A DNA stretch of 64,000 nucleotides from Kalaharituber pfeilii. Lineage: Eukaryota > Ascomycota > Pezizomycetes > Pezizales > Pezizaceae. The notes under the pieces are model-generated. The model saw only the letters and a program-made list of their open reading frames with translations. It searched no databases and was not told the origin of the DNA. Positions within the stretch are counted from its first letter, which is position 1. Each line of letters begins with the position of its first letter. Location of the stretch: NCBI GenBank assembly GCA_015179045.1, contig WHUZ01000004.1, forward strand, positions 1,364,001 through 1,428,000. Direction: 5' to 3'. Positions 31,410 through 43,336 of the stretch are shown piece by piece. The position numbers were made by a program, and so were the translations under genes.

Positions 31410-34400
31410 GCTGTCGACCAGTTGCGGTATCACACAAAGCTCAAGTCCATTGTGGATATTTGTGTTTTTTTAATCTCATCATGCCAACAATGAAAGGCAT
31501 CTCGGGATGTTGAAGTCGATAATTAGGCTCTACACATTTTACGATATGATTTTGCGACATAGGCTGAGTTGCAAGCTACCAAAAAAAGCAGGTCCAGAAC
31601 TAAAATCTTTTCAGAGATTTCACCGACGGTCCTCACCAAGTCCCCCTTCCTCTCCACTCTACGATTTACAAAATATGCTGCTTTTAATCATGAATCTAGT
31701 TGTCATTGCTGCTATTACTAGAAGAGTTATCTTCGGACTGTGCATTTGACTCGCCCCCGTGGTAAGATTATGGATCGAGGAGACCATTCATACTTCTGGA
31801 GATTACATCTGAAATGGTGATGGCTGGTGCCATCTCCGAAGGGATGTTATAATAGATCCTGCCTGTGCCGGTAGCAAATGTTGATGATATGGTCACCGGA
31901 GTAGGCTTCTCGGAAACAAACACCGTAATGGGGCTGGTGAGTGTCGGCAGTATATTCACTCCGGCATCTCAATCTTTATCCCCTATTTTATTAGTTTTTC
32001 TACCCAAAATTTCCCATCTTTACACAGAAAGAGCTCCGTGACCCTAACGGTGAGCATTTCGGCGGTAGGCCATCCATTTCCCATAATTTATTGCCTTTCC
32101 GATTGCCCCCACCACTTGAAAATCCCATAACTGGTTTCACCTTCTCCAGTACCCTACCTCGTTTCGCTCTCCTTCATCTCTTTTACTATTTCTTCAAAAG
32201 CTTTCTCCCACTGGCCTCCAGAGAAGCGTCTGTCTTTCCTGGCTTTGCCTTCAACATTTATCTATTGGTCAATTATTGCTGTTGTTAGCCTTCTTATTAG
32301 ATCTAGGTGCGCTGCCATGGCGAACAGCTGCATGCTGGGTCACTTGACAAAAAAAAAAAAAAGGTATCATATCGGAAGAATTCACTAGACTGTGAGGAAG
32401 CTTGACAGGGTGCCGAAGGTAGACATGCCAAGGCGGACCTACTACCTACTTATAATTATCCATCTGACAAATAGCACTGTAGGGACTCTCGTGACACCAC
32501 TAGATTGGACCCTGTGCTGCTGCTTCATATCCAGCCTTATGGAAAGCTTGGCGCAGCTAAACCAGTGGGTGAAGAGTGGAGCACTGGACAAACAATTGTA
32601 GCATATCGTCTTTGCGTTACGTAACATTGCGCTAGGTAACTCATCTCAATCGACTAAGCCTAAATCAGAGGTCGAATTTCCGCCGCTTTCATCCAAAGTT
32701 ACCAATGCATCACTATTAGAGGTCTGAAATCGCACCGTGGCCGCGCTCACCAGAATCCATGCGATCTATACTACTCGATTCAAATGACGAGGATCATTAT
32801 GGCTCTTAGACGTTGTAATGGGTGGAGCGGTCACTGGAGGTAGAGGTGGTTTGCTTGCATAGCGGAGAGTGTGTATACGTAATAGTTTTATCAATAAATT
32901 TTAATAGTCGCTGAAGTTTTAGAGGTGCATTGTTGGATTGTCGTAGGAGGACCTGGTGATCACGTTATTGTTGCCTAAAGGAAGAGCTTTTGATTATGTC
33001 TAGTCTCATGATTATGTCAACTGACTGCCACGCAACTCAAAGCTGACAATGCCAATCACTGCAGCGCTCCAGTGTATTTGTATAGTGTGCGCCGCGCCTG
33101 CAATGTTTTGACTTGAGCAAAAGATTCTGATTCTCCGAAGGCGTAGTCCTACAGCTTCGCAAGTTTCTCCATCATTCTCAGCACTTTCTGCGATTTTTTT
33201 CCGACTTTCGAAACTTCAGTTTCTCTTGCAAGATACTTAGGGGGTGCTTGGCTGCATGTCTCACGATCCCAAGTGATACCTCGCCTCTAGTTTTACACTC
33301 ACGCAGTCTATGGAGATTAGCATATGCTTAAGCAGTTTCTGCATAAGGTAAATATAGGAAGACACTGTCACTGAATCGATGAAGCACGTGGTGATGCGAC
33401 GATTATTCATTAGTGCAGGGATGGTGTTGTCCGTAGAGATCTCGATTCAGGCTTCAGTAGAGAGGCACCTATAAGATATCCCCGTCCCCTCTTATACTGT
33501 TTTGACGTCCAACTTCGCTTCCTTCCCATTTGCATAATCGCCATTACCCTCTTTGTACCTAGTCCCCGACTTTTCCCAATAGGGGACGAGGGGATGGAGT
33601 GACGTGGGGGGCGGCGAAGAGGTTGCAGCGGGAATAAAGGCTTGGTGCATGGTACAGTAGGTAGAATTCAATTGAGTGTAACTAGGCCTGTGCGTGCTAC
33701 AAGGTACATACATGTAGCTCCCGCCAACCAAAATTTAAAGTATGTCGCAATAGGCTGAGGGGACGACATTATGTTACTACCAACATTAAATTAATTAATC
33801 TTTTGTAAATTTAGTAAGTAGTGTCGTTGAATGGTATAAGCATATCACCTGGGATTCTGGGCCCGACATTAATTTTCCGCTACCCATTGCAGTGTCACAA
33901 AGAAAATCTCACGTGTACTACGGTAGATATCGGTCGCGATATGGTCCATTTTAAGTCTAGGCGGTCAAGAAACAGGCAAGTTGATGTTATTATTGTCGGT
34001 CGGCGTGACCTGTGGCACTCCCCAGAAGAGAAACTGTCCTTAATGGTGGGGCGCTGTGTACAAGTCCATTGTCAGATACTCTTACCAAGAAAAGTAAAAT
34101 AATGATAGTGAATCGCAGTACAGAATCGTATTAGAAGGCGATATCTTGTGTCGGAAATTCCTGCGACGGCGGCGTTGGTGAGCAATAATAATGGAACTGC
34201 TACAGAAGCTTCTGAAACGAAAGCGAGAGAGTATTTCTGACTAGGGCAGTTAGGCAGTTGATTAAAGCACGCAGTGCTGCAAGGTCGCTAGATAACTAGC
34301 CTCGCTTACGATGTTGCAGAGCGACGCCCAGACATTAGGGTTCAAAAATAAATCGCGAAGGTGAGGGAAACGCGAGCAGAAGGGGAGAACAGTCCTCTTT

Positions 34401-34720
34401 ACTGGAAAATAACCCACGCGCAATGTATGCAAGACCACTTTTGGTGAGACGGTGGTGGCCGCCCGACCTCATTAGTGCCGCCAACGCAATAGTAGGTATG
34501 GGGGCAGGGGTATGCTGGCTGCTAAACCATGCTTACAAACGGCGGGTAGGGCACTCCAGGGCAGTGCAGCCTGTGAGGAGCCCTATTTTCTAAACATGAC
34601 GGCGGTGATTTTCGCCCATGCATAAGATTGGAAAACAAGCGCAGGGGTCAAGGAGGGGTCTAGCACAGTTAGCATGGTAAGTCCCACTTGTTACTCTAAT
34701 TGACCACTGCATTGCTAAGA
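31410..34720. other. repeat-unit DNA, no intact gene
   Basis: Most of this is shared with 36.8-39.7 kb as part of the copy-3 and copy-4 units, for example GCGTTACGTAACATTGCG at 32615 and 39234. A further decayed copy of the 3' flank lies at about 33490-34100. Around 31890-32040 a GTGAGT...TTTACACAG pair might be a fossil intron. I see no frame I would call a gene. Confidence 0.45.
32311..32362 (+). mobile_element. LINE-tail micro-insertion, type A
   Basis: GCTGCCATGGCGAACAGCTGCATGCTGGGTCACTTGAC plus poly(A), about 52 bp. The paralogous position near 37.76 kb lacks it. The target duplication is not clear, perhaps only AGGT. Confidence 0.65.
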
Positions 34721-34722
34721 TA

Positions 34723-34730
34723 ACTTATAA
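34723..34730 (+). promoter_or_regulatory. TATA box of family copy 4
   Basis: ACTTATAA, about 110 bases before ATG 34837, in the position shared by the family. Confidence 0.45.
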
Positions 34731-34836
34731 GATGTCGTCCACTTCCGTTGGGAGTCCCATTCCATCACCATCAGCATTTGCTTCAAGTTCGCATCAATTT
34801 ATTCAGCTTTTGCTCACGAAGTTCGTATCCATCTAA

Positions 34837-35529
34837 ATGAACTCCAACGATGATCCAGACATGTACATCAGTATCGCTCGAGATTTTTCCATGGGCATGG
34901 TACTGGTCCTCTTGTGTTTACACAGAATAGCTCAGGACATGAATGAACGCCAACAGCACCCGACAAATATACCAGCAACGGAAATGGCCAGGAATGAAGC
35001 CCTCAATACACCTGCAGCTGTGGACGTCAATTTACAGCCAAATATTCCTAACCACGCTACTCCAGAGCTGGAAATCCTCTCTGGAATTCATGGCAACAGA
35101 AGTGGGAACCCCCCTACCAACTTTCCACCACTTCCAACTGTACGCCGAACACATGCGCCCCACGTCTTCCATGAAATGCCAACATTACAAAACCCTAGTA
35201 GCTACCGTGATGCGCCAGGACATACCTCATTAACATATGGTTCTGCTTTGAGGTCACCAAATCAAAGTGTCAATAGCGACATGGTGGGCCAGCAAGAACC
35301 TGTTGAACTGATGGGAGTTGACAGTACACAAGCTTGTGGAAACGCAATGTCACCAGTGGAACTACCAGCCGAAATGAATTCACAGGATACAGAGCTTCAA
35401 CTTTTGACAGCAGGAAGTATCGATGGAGGGACTGCCAACAACACCGGGAAGACCAAACTGAAAACCAAACCGAAAACTTGGTATCGGAAGCTGCATAATC
35501 TCATTTGGGGGCATAAATCCCGGAAGTAA
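34837..35529 (+). CDS. recurrent unknown family, copy 4 (230 aa)
   Basis: Intact. The first 40 residues match copies 1 and 3 almost exactly (MNSNDDPDMYISIARDFS). The middle is shorter, because the residues before APHVFHEMP are missing. QACGNAM, VELPAEMNSQDTELQLL and a WYRKLHN-containing basic tail are kept. The Ile/Met hydrophobic helix is unchanged. The unit is a direct repeat of the copy-3 unit: its downstream region parallels 30.2-33.0 kb for over 4 kb, interrupted by a type-A tail (36197) and element E2 (38183). Confidence 0.7.
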   Translation: MNSNDDPDMYISIARDFSMGMVLVLLCLHRIAQDMNERQQHPTNIPATEMARNEALNTPAAVDVNLQPNIPNHATPELEILSGIHGNRSGNPPTNFPPLPTVRRTHAPHVFHEMPTLQNPSSYRDAPGHTSLTYGSALRSPNQSVNSDMVGQQEPVELMGVDSTQACGNAMSPVELPAEMNSQDTELQLLTAGSIDGGTANNTGKTKLKTKPKTWYRKLHNLIWGHKSRK

Positions 35530-36196
35530 CAGGGAACACTGGAGCATGAAGGGCAATAGATGATTGCAGATGTGGAAGAGGACTTTTGCATGGAGTAGTT
35601 CATGATCCTAAGATTTATTATAGAAAATTGGTGCTATCGGCAAGGACTGGAAGAAGCTTCGGAAATCACTTTACTATCTTGCAAGTTATTTTTTGCTCTC
35701 TTGCATTTGTTTGCAGAGATTTAATTTCTTTTTCGTTTTTGTTATTGGAATCAGGATTTTGTATTGCAAGTGGTACAGATATTGGGTTTGGATCTTTCAG
35801 CATTAATTAGGTTCACCATTTCAATGATTGTCAATGGTTGTCTGCTTTTTGTTATGATGTCATCTGGGATTGGATGTTAGATACAGTGGTGACCAACGCT
35901 GAAAATATGCATATGTCGGTGCGATGGGTAGGGGACGGTTGGAACATTGTTCGGGAAACTGACGTTTCTTTTTTTTCACGACTGTATTTCTTTAAGTCTA
36001 TTAATCTGCTACCGAGTCATGTTACACAATCTTCTCCTCCTTCTTCCTGTTATTTTTGTTTTTGTCTTTAGTGCTCTTTCCCGTTTCCTCTCTCTGTCTC
36101 TTCTCTGTTTATAGAGATGTTTATTAACAACAGCAGTGATGATCAGCCAAGCCGCAGCCACTATTGGTAATGCAGAGTGCAGCCCTGTGATCTGAC
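35530..36196. other. 3' flank of family copy 4
   Basis: TTTGCAGAGATTTAATTTC at about 35711 and a C/T tract at about 36020-36110 occupy the family positions. No other gene. Confidence 0.45.
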
Positions 36197-36270
36197 CTTT
36201 TTTCTTTTTTTCAAATTAAAAAAAAACAATCACGTAACCCCCTCTTGCAGCTGTTTGCCATGGCAGGGCT
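36197..36270 (-). mobile_element. LINE-tail insertion, type A, 74 bp
   Basis: Core in reverse complement, AGCCCTGCCATGGCAAACAG...GGGGGTTACGTGATTG, followed by a mixed A/T tail. Flanked by TGTGATCTGAC (36186-36196) and TGTGATTTGAC (36271-36281). The paralogous sites near 30794 and 13365 are empty. Confidence 0.8.
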
Positions 36271-36762
36271 TGTGATTTGACGATGGTACATGCAACATTT
36301 GTATGTACTTATGCACTCACAAGTACACTTTCAGTGACTGGGAAATGCCATCTGTACGATTATTTAATTCTCGACGGCTGTACTGCATAGGTACTGCGAG
36401 CAAATCAGGACATTATGATACGAATGTGTTGCAATTACAAGTATACTCAAAAAGGGCAGTATTGCGCGTGTCATTACTGGATGGAGTGACGTGCGAGGGT
36501 GGTGAAGGAGCGAAGTGGGGGATGCAAGTGCCTGGAACGGGTAGTGCAGGGATGTCTGAGATCATACTAAATTATCATAGGCATAGGTAAAAGTTGTGTG
36601 TAACTGGCCCAAGTCTGTGCGTGCCACCACAAGCGAAGCACATCGCTCCCGCCAACCAAAATTAAAGTTTGCCCCGCATGTAGCAACAGCCAAGGGGAGA
36701 CGCCATGATTTTATTTCCAACATTAAAAAAAAATTTAAGCTTTGCAAATCCGCCGAGTAGTG

Positions 36763-36831
36763 CCGTTATATGGTCTAACGGTAGCACATGGAATTTTGAC
36801 TTCCGCCCAGTTCGACCTTATCTATTACGGT
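36763..36831 (+). pseudogene. decayed tRNA-Gln-like sequence, second copy
   Basis: Paralogue of 31332-31407. D-arm GGTCTAACGGTAGCAC and an anticodon stem GGAA/TTCC around a loop with TTG are visible, then GTTCGACC as a T-loop. Acceptor pairing is CCGTTAT with ATTACGG, six of seven. Slightly short. Probably not functional. Confidence 0.4.
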
Positions 36832-38180
36832 AGCTGTCGACCAATTGCGGTATAACAAAAAGCTCACGTGTGTTGTGGATGTTTATGCTTCTTGGATCTT
36901 ATTATGTCGACAATGAAAGACATCTCAGAATGTTGAAATTGATAGTTGGACTTTACAGGTTTTGTGACATGGCTTTCTGACATGGGCGGAGTTTCAAGCT
37001 ACGAAAAAAAAGCGGATCCAGAACTAAGATCTTTTCAGAAATCCCACCGACGGTCCTCACCATGCACCTCCCCCCCCCAAAAAAAAACAAAAAAAAAAAA
37101 AAAAAAAAAACTCTCCACTCAACGATTTACTCAATACACTGCTTGAACCATGTATCCAGTTGTCATCGCTGCGGTTGCTGGATGGGGATATCTCCGCACA
37201 GTCCGCGCGGATTGTGTATTGGACTGTCCCGAATCGCATGCGTTATGTGATTATGGATTGCGGAGACTGTTCAGATTACTTCTGGAGATTGTTGCAATAG
37301 CGGTGTGTCTGCGGTAGTTGCTGTATCATATTATATAAGGCGGAGATAGAGCTCGGAAGTGCTTATGGCAATGTTGGTGATATGGGCTCCGGAGGAGGTT
37401 TCTTCGAAAGAAACACTGCAATGGGGCTTGTAAGTGTCGGCAGTATACAGTCTGGTGCCTCAACCTTCGTCCCCTGTTTTATTCGTTTTTCTACACGATT
37501 TCCCATCTTCGCACCGGTAAGCCGTCCTTTCTCCATACTTCAATGCCTCTACGATTGTGCCCACCACTCTTGCAAATCCCGCTACCGGCTTCACCTCCTC
37601 CAGTGCCCTACCTCTTATTGCGCTCCTTCATCTCCGTTACTATTTCCTCAAAGCCTTTCCTCCGCTGGACCTCCCGAGAAGAGTGTCATTCTTGGCTTTG
37701 CATTCAATATTAACCTATCGGTTAGTTGTCGCTGTTTCGCGCCTTCCTTCTTATTGGACCTTGGGGTGCGGTTGATGCATTAGCAATGGAGGTTTTTCAA
37801 AATTTCATCTCTGGGGGGAAACTACATGGCGAACTGAGTATGTTAGAATGGAAATCCAATCGAAAGGCTCGGTTCACTGAGAAATTTCTCGATCTATAGA
37901 AGTTCCGTGGGTGGGGACCTTGTGGTTGTGGAATCGCACTGAGTGGTTGTTATCGGAAGAATTCACTTGGCTGCGAAGGATGCTTTGACAGTGCTCGATG
38001 TATACAGTAGACATGCCAAGGCGGACCTACCACCTACTTATACCTCCGACAAATAGGACCGTAGGTACTCTCGTGACAACACTAGATTCCCTCTGCTGCT
38101 GCTTCATATCCAGCCTTATGGAAAGCTTGGCACATCTGGACCAGCAGGTGAACATTGAGGGTGGTGTAGTACTGGTGTAC
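36832..38180. other. repeat-unit DNA, no intact gene
   Basis: Parallels 31.4-32.6 kb. It includes a C8/A-rich run at 37069-37110 that looks like simple sequence and not a LINE tail. No gene called. Confidence 0.45.
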
Positions 38181-38182
38181 TA

Positions 38183-38556
38183 GCCAGTTTCAAAAGTATT
38201 CGGATGCCTGACTAATGCATATTTGGCGCTATGCAGCATATGGCATACACTAATCCACTTCTAGGTTACCCACTTGGCAAAGTTCGCAAGAGATAAATGT
38301 TGCAACAGTTTGTTACAGTCGAGCAGATGAATATAGGAATGAGATAATGTTAGAACGGAGGATATAAATAAGGAAATAAGTAAACTACCATCAATAATGT
38401 CTAAATGTATCAATGCAAGTGATGAAAATAAGTACACAGCTTTAAGCGACTGTCAAACAGCTGTCAAAATGACATTCCTAACAGCTGCAAAACGAGTCAA
38501 GGCAGCTGCCAAAATGGCACCAAAACAGCTGCAGAAACGACCGTCGGAATGGCAGC

Positions 38557-38593
<37 letters not shown>

Positions 38594-39211
38594 CATTACT
38601 CGCATGCCGCCTGTAAGGCTATGGCGAGGTGTTACTTAGATACATATCAGAGGGACTGAATAATTAAGGGGAAAAAAAAAAGAAAAGGAAGGGAAAAATG
38701 AAAAGGAAAGGAAAAAGAAAAGAAAAGAAATAACGGGAAAGTGAGTAAGCATGCCTAAGACCGTCCAACCCATTCCAGTAGATCCACCAGGGTGTCCTTG
38801 TCTCCGTCTCTGGGGGGTTTCCTAATTTCTTCCTCCATCTCTGTCTCCAGGTCTCAATGGCAGCTGAAATGGTTGCTGAAATGGCTGTTGAAACGTCTGC
38901 CAAAACAACGGTAAAAGCAATGGTAAAAAACAGCTGCAGAGACTATGGTAAAAACAGAGCGGTTGGTGAAATAGCTGCCAAAAACGACGGTCGGAGCATC
39001 TGCCGGAACGACGGCCAAAACAGCTGCAGAGCGACGGTCAAAATAGGTGCAGAACAACTGCTGCGGGTTGCACATATATCTGCGATCATTAATCTAACTT
39101 TCTCGTCCCCAGCTTTGCTAGTGCGTTGTCTAGAAGTGGATTAGTGCATGCCATATATTGCATAACGCATAATATGCATAAGTCAGGCGTCCGAATACTT
39201 TTGAAACTGGC
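38183..39211. mobile_element. TA-flanked inverted-repeat DNA element (E2) with a nested LINE fragment
   Basis: TA at 38181-38182 and 39212-39213. Inverted ends of about 85 bp begin GCCAGTTTCAAAAGTATTCG and contain AATGCATAT-(T)-GCGCTATG like E1. The element is about 721 bp without the nested LINE piece and its duplication. The interior consists of imperfect CAGCTGCAAAACG-type repeats and no transposase motif is seen. Same family as E1 by terminal sequence and interior style. Confidence 0.8.
38560..38855 (-). mobile_element. 5'-truncated B-type LINE fragment, 296 bp
   Basis: Minus-strand 3' end CGCCATAGCC...GCATGCGAGTAATGATATT with poly(A). Flanked by AATGGCAGCTGA at 38548-38559 and 38856-38867. 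Inserted inside E2, so younger than it. Confidence 0.88.
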
Positions 39212-39229
39212 TACAGTAGTAGCGTACCG

Positions 39230-40130
39230 CCCTTGCGTTACGTAACATTGCGTTGGGTTACTCATCTCAATCGACTAAGCCTAAATCAGAGGTCGAATTT
39301 CAGCCAAAGTTACCAATCCATTGGTCGGGTTGCACCGACCCTCCAACCGTACAATACATCACTGTACTAGTAACGCCGTACCTGTTAGAAAGCTGAAATC
39401 GCCCCGTGGTCGCGCTCACCATCAGAATCCATGCGATGTCTATACTACTCGATTCAAATCGTGACGATGATTATGGCTCTTAGCAGACGCCCTAATGGGC
39501 GGAGCGGTGGCCCCGGGTATCTGGGTTCGCTGGCATAGCGATCGATATCTGTAGTAGTTTGAGCCGTAAATTTAACAATAGTTGCCGAAGCAGTCGCTGC
39601 CGTGGATGGTGTTTCGGAGGTGCATTGTTGGATCACTGGCTTATTTGGGCTTGGCCAGGTAAGGAACCTAGTGATCACGTTGCTGCATCGTTGGGAGATT
39701 GCCTATTGGCGTGTTAACAGATTTTGAAATGTCAACTTACCGCAAGTGATAAACACGTGACACAAATCTGACGACCACCCTGGCAATGGCCCGACCCCTA
39801 TCGAGAGCCCGTCGATTGCAACCCCAGGATCCCTGATTGGGGAGAGATGGGTGGACATTGAGTTGGTTTGTTACGAACTTAACGGGGCACTGCCCCAGAC
39901 TCAGCACGAAGCAACATGTGCTGTCAACCTGAGCCGGTCTGCCAATCAGAACGTATAATTTCGATCCAGGGTCTTACGCATCCCTGCCACACCAGAACGT
40001 GTGCTTGGAAAACCGAGATCAATCCGTCACAAGTGCCCAAACGTTTGCTTCCGCAGTCAACCAATCCCCTTGCGCGCAAAATAAAAATAAAACGTCCCTT
40101 CCCATCCCCGTTTGGCTGAAATTTGGGTCA
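39230..40130. other. repeat-unit DNA before family copy 5
   Basis: 39.23-39.71 kb parallels 32.6-32.99 kb. No gene seen. Confidence 0.45.
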
Positions 40131-40140
40131 CTTATAAAAA
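40131..40140 (+). promoter_or_regulatory. TATA box of family copy 5
   Basis: CTTATAAAAA, about 150 bases before ATG 40283. The leader contains a short ATG frame starting MLGSSSTFQRR, similar to MLESSS frames upstream of copies 6-8. Confidence 0.55.
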
Positions 40141-40282
40141 TCCCAATTCCATTACCAATGCTGGGTTCCAGTTCCACTTTCCAACGAAGAATACTTTTTA
40201 CGAGCACTTGACTCAATTGGAAGCTCCCATCAATTTTATTCTTTCTTTGCTCGATCGACACCTTCGTGTTACCGGCGACTAA

Positions 40283-40984
40283 ATGAATTCCAACGACGAT
40301 CCAAACATGTACATCAATATTGCTCGAGATTTTTCCATCGGGATGGTGCTGGTCCTTTTATGCTTAAACAGAATAGCTCAGGATATGAATGAACATCACC
40401 AGCGACAGACACGCACACAGGAAATGGGCAATGAGGTTCCCAATACACCGGCAGCGTCTGGAGTGCCTGCGGGAGAACTCAACTCAGAACGAGTGATTCC
40501 TAACCTCGCTGCTCTGGAACAAGAAATACGCTTCGGAGGTCACAATACCGCAAGGCGCTATCCCCATCCGACCTTTTCACCGGTCCAAGCTGCACTCCGG
40601 GGACAGGGTGATGCTGAACTGGCACCCCATATCCTCCATGAGATGTCAGCGTCACATAACCTCACGAACCACCATCGCACATCAGACTACATCCCATCAA
40701 TGCGTGGCGCTGTTTTAAGGTCACGAAGTCAGAGCCTTGCGAGTGACATGGTGATCCGGCAGAGCCCTGTTGAACTGATGGGAGTCGAGAGGATGCAAGC
40801 ATATGGGAGTGCTGCACTACCCGTGGAACTTTCCACTGAAACGCAATCGGAAGATACCGAACATCTACTCCCGACACCTCGAAGCTATGCTGGAGGCAAC
40901 ACAAATAACACGAAGAAGATTAAAAAGAAATCTTGGTATCGAAAGCTGCAAAATATCGTGCACAGGCGTGAATCCCAAAAGTAA
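40283..40984 (+). CDS. recurrent unknown family, copy 5 (233 aa)
   Basis: Intact and the most divergent of the first subgroup: MNSNDDPNMYINIARDFS, the same hydrophobic helix, HILHEMSA in place of HVFHEMPA, QAYGSA where others have QACGN (so the otherwise shared Cys is lost), VELSTETQSEDTEHLLP, then KKKSWYRKLQN and RRESQK. Keeping an open frame at this distance supports a functional constraint on the ends while the middle drifts. Confidence 0.7.
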   Translation: MNSNDDPNMYINIARDFSIGMVLVLLCLNRIAQDMNEHHQRQTRTQEMGNEVPNTPAASGVPAGELNSERVIPNLAALEQEIRFGGHNTARRYPHPTFSPVQAALRGQGDAELAPHILHEMSASHNLTNHHRTSDYIPSMRGAVLRSRSQSLASDMVIRQSPVELMGVERMQAYGSAALPVELSTETQSEDTEHLLPTPRSYAGGNTNNTKKIKKKSWYRKLQNIVHRRESQK

Positions 40985-42506
40985 CAAGCAACACTAGCAG
41001 CCGGAGGATACGATTTCCGATGTGCAGATGGGTGCGCCGCCGACAGAAGGGCCTGTTACAGCTTTCTTCCTTTGCTCCTTGATATCTTGATTCCGTTTTG
41101 CTTTTATTCTTGTTTTGCACAATTTATTTATTTGTATCGTGATGCGTAGATAATTTGTTGCGACGGAGGCAGGTATATACGGTATTAGCTTGGCACTTGT
41201 GTATGCAGGGCTCTTAGAGGATTATTGGATTATTTGGATTCAACGGCGATTGGATATCAACTCTGGCAATCCGCATATGTGCGCCGCGATAGGTACGGCG
41301 CGGTTTGGAGGATAGTTGGAACATTGACAATTTGATTTTCTATGACTGCTTCCCTTGCGTGTGTTGACAGTTTCGCTTGATTCCGGGATACCAGGCGCAT
41401 CCCAATACACTCTTACAAGATGTATCGCAAAGTTTTTTTTCTTTCTCTCTTTTTCATTTTCTTTCCTCTCTTGTTCCGTATTTCTCTCTTTGTTTCCTTT
41501 TGTTTTATTTGCACAAGCAATTGGTAACCATAGCCATAAAAGATAAAAAAGAAAAAAAAGAGATGGGTGAGAAAATTCGTATACGTTTGTTCAACTTGAT
41601 GATTGAGTCGTTGATAATTTCCTTCACAGTTGCGCGAGAGAGGAATCGAGTATGAAAGGTCGAGTTAAAGACCTCCAAATGGACATGGCAGGTAACCTCA
41701 CTTGTGAAAACAACAATACTACACTAGCGGTGGTCAAATAGGAATTTGCAAAATATGTATTATTTTGCAGCATAATGATAGATAGTTAATAGACAGTGTT
41801 TTTATCAAGACTATTGTATTTGTCCGCCTCTGAAGGGAATTTTGTGCACGTATTTCGAATGATTGGTAAACCCCACAGTCCGGCGCCGAGAGCTACTCGA
41901 ACTGCGGCTCCGCCCTCACCCTTCAATACTGTACTTGAGATCGCTTTTGATTGTGACACAATTCCCTATTTAAATCGAGAATGCATAAAGAAATCTATGT
42001 AGCAGCTATCATATCGGACTTGAACCAATCATTAGTTAATCCTCACTGTGAGGACAGCGCTACCATCGCAGCCTAGCTTGACGGTATCACATCCCTGTCC
42101 TACATAGGTATCCTTGCTACTGCCAAAGATAAGATTGTTCTGATAATCAACGGCGGTATTTAAGCTAACCTGTGACATCAATTCATTGCGATCGTTAATT
42201 GCTTTTGCAGCACTGGGATAAGCAGCAGTGTGGTTGGTTACGAATCTAAAATCCCTACCATCGCAGATGATAATTATAAGCCACCAGAAACTCCTGGTAC
42301 TGGTCCAGGACAGGGATTGCTGATTAAGTCTAGCGTGATTACATACTGTACTTTCGTACCATTTGGAGATGTGACACAAGGATGATTGTTGTTACGCGGA
42401 CCAGTAGGCAAAAGTTTGCAGATCCTCCTCTATAACTAACCCATGTCAGCTGTTTTTCTATGTTATGTAATTAACGTCGCGCATAGCACCTGGCATAGGC
42501 CCCACA
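40985..42506. other. 3' flank of family copy 5
   Basis: TTTTGCACAATTTATTTATT at about 41112 and a C/T tract at about 41430-41515 keep the family layout. 42.05-42.4 kb resembles 47.06-47.25 kb. No further gene called. Confidence 0.45.
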
Positions 42507-42520
42507 GTGATTCGCCACCT

Positions 42521-42579
42521 TTTTTTTTTTTTTTTTTTTTATCACGTGACCCGCTTGTAGCTGTTCGCCATGGCAGGGC
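42521..42579 (-). mobile_element. 59-bp LINE-tail micro-insertion, type A
   Basis: Minus-strand core GCCCTGCCATGGCGAACAGC...CGGGTCACGTGAT plus poly(A). Perfect 14-bp duplication GTGATTCGCCACCT at 42507-42520 and 42580-42593. Confidence 0.9.
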
Positions 42580-42593
42580 GTGATTCGCCACCT

Positions 42594-43328
42594 GACCCAT
42601 GTCAGTAACTGGTTAAGCGGCTCTTATTCGACCCACACATCTATGGAAGAAGTAAGCCCGAATGGGAAGTCGTCTGTGATCCCCATATGCAGACAATTAT
42701 GCTAACAACGGGGAATGTGGACTAGAATACGCCTGGAAATAGCATGATTGGCTGAGAAATAGGAAAGGTTGAAATGGACGATGGGAATGGAGCAGTTTAT
42801 GGGATGAGGATTCGTCAAGCGGCTAGGTTCTTTCAGTGCGCTAACTGGCAACAGAATCATCCTAGCATGTTAAAAACAAAGTCTACTCTGATCCAACCAA
42901 GTAGAAAATCGTGGCCGGACGTCTTACTTTCAAAAATCGCCTAAGTTAACGTGTGTTTTCAAAGCTTCTTTCGTGCCGGCATCTATCATCCCTAGCGATG
43001 ATGATGATCACAGGTATTCTCTGTTAGATCGTCGGTTAAGGTACAGAATGGGAATGTGAACCCAAGGAAGGAAATCCAAATGTACTGCTGAGTGGCATTG
43101 CATGGAACAGGGGTTTTAGTCTAGTGCGCATTGCGAATCCTTGCACCTGTCTTAATACAATCAAAGTTGCGCTGCGAATCCTTTCTCCCTGTCTTAACAC
43201 AATCAAAGTTGCGCCTTACCTGAGTACAAGTTCCGCCTTCGCTGCTGGCTTCATTCACATTTCCATACGTAGTCTGCCAGAATATGCGATAGCTATAAAT
43301 TCAAACTCCGTTTACCAAATTTTCTTTC
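42594..43328. other. intergenic, no gene seen
   Basis: Includes two copies of a short repeat (CCTGTCTTAA(T/C)ACAATCAAAG at 43145 and 43190). Nothing else supported. Confidence 0.4.
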
Positions 43329-43329
43329 C

Positions 43330-43336
43330 TATAAAA
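43330..43336 (+). promoter_or_regulatory. TATA box of family copy 6
   Basis: TATAAAA, 134-140 bases before the ATG at 43470. Still intact although the gene has stops. Confidence 0.5.

Noticed and set aside
31768..31959. Minus-strand 63-codon frame with a paralogous stretch near 37.4 kb
   Set aside because: The paralogue has a stop and indels in the same frame; similarity is explained by duplication of the unit.
32311..32362. AGGT as target duplication of this tail
   Set aside because: Four bases occur by chance too easily; boundaries left approximate.
37069..37110. C8 and A-rich run as a possible LINE tail
   Set aside because: Neither the A nor the B core precedes it, and no target duplication is seen. 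Simple sequence.
37382..37783. Plus-strand 133-codon frame
   Set aside because: The matching region near 31.9-32.3 kb is not open in this frame and composition is low-complexity Ser/Phe/Pro; likely chance.
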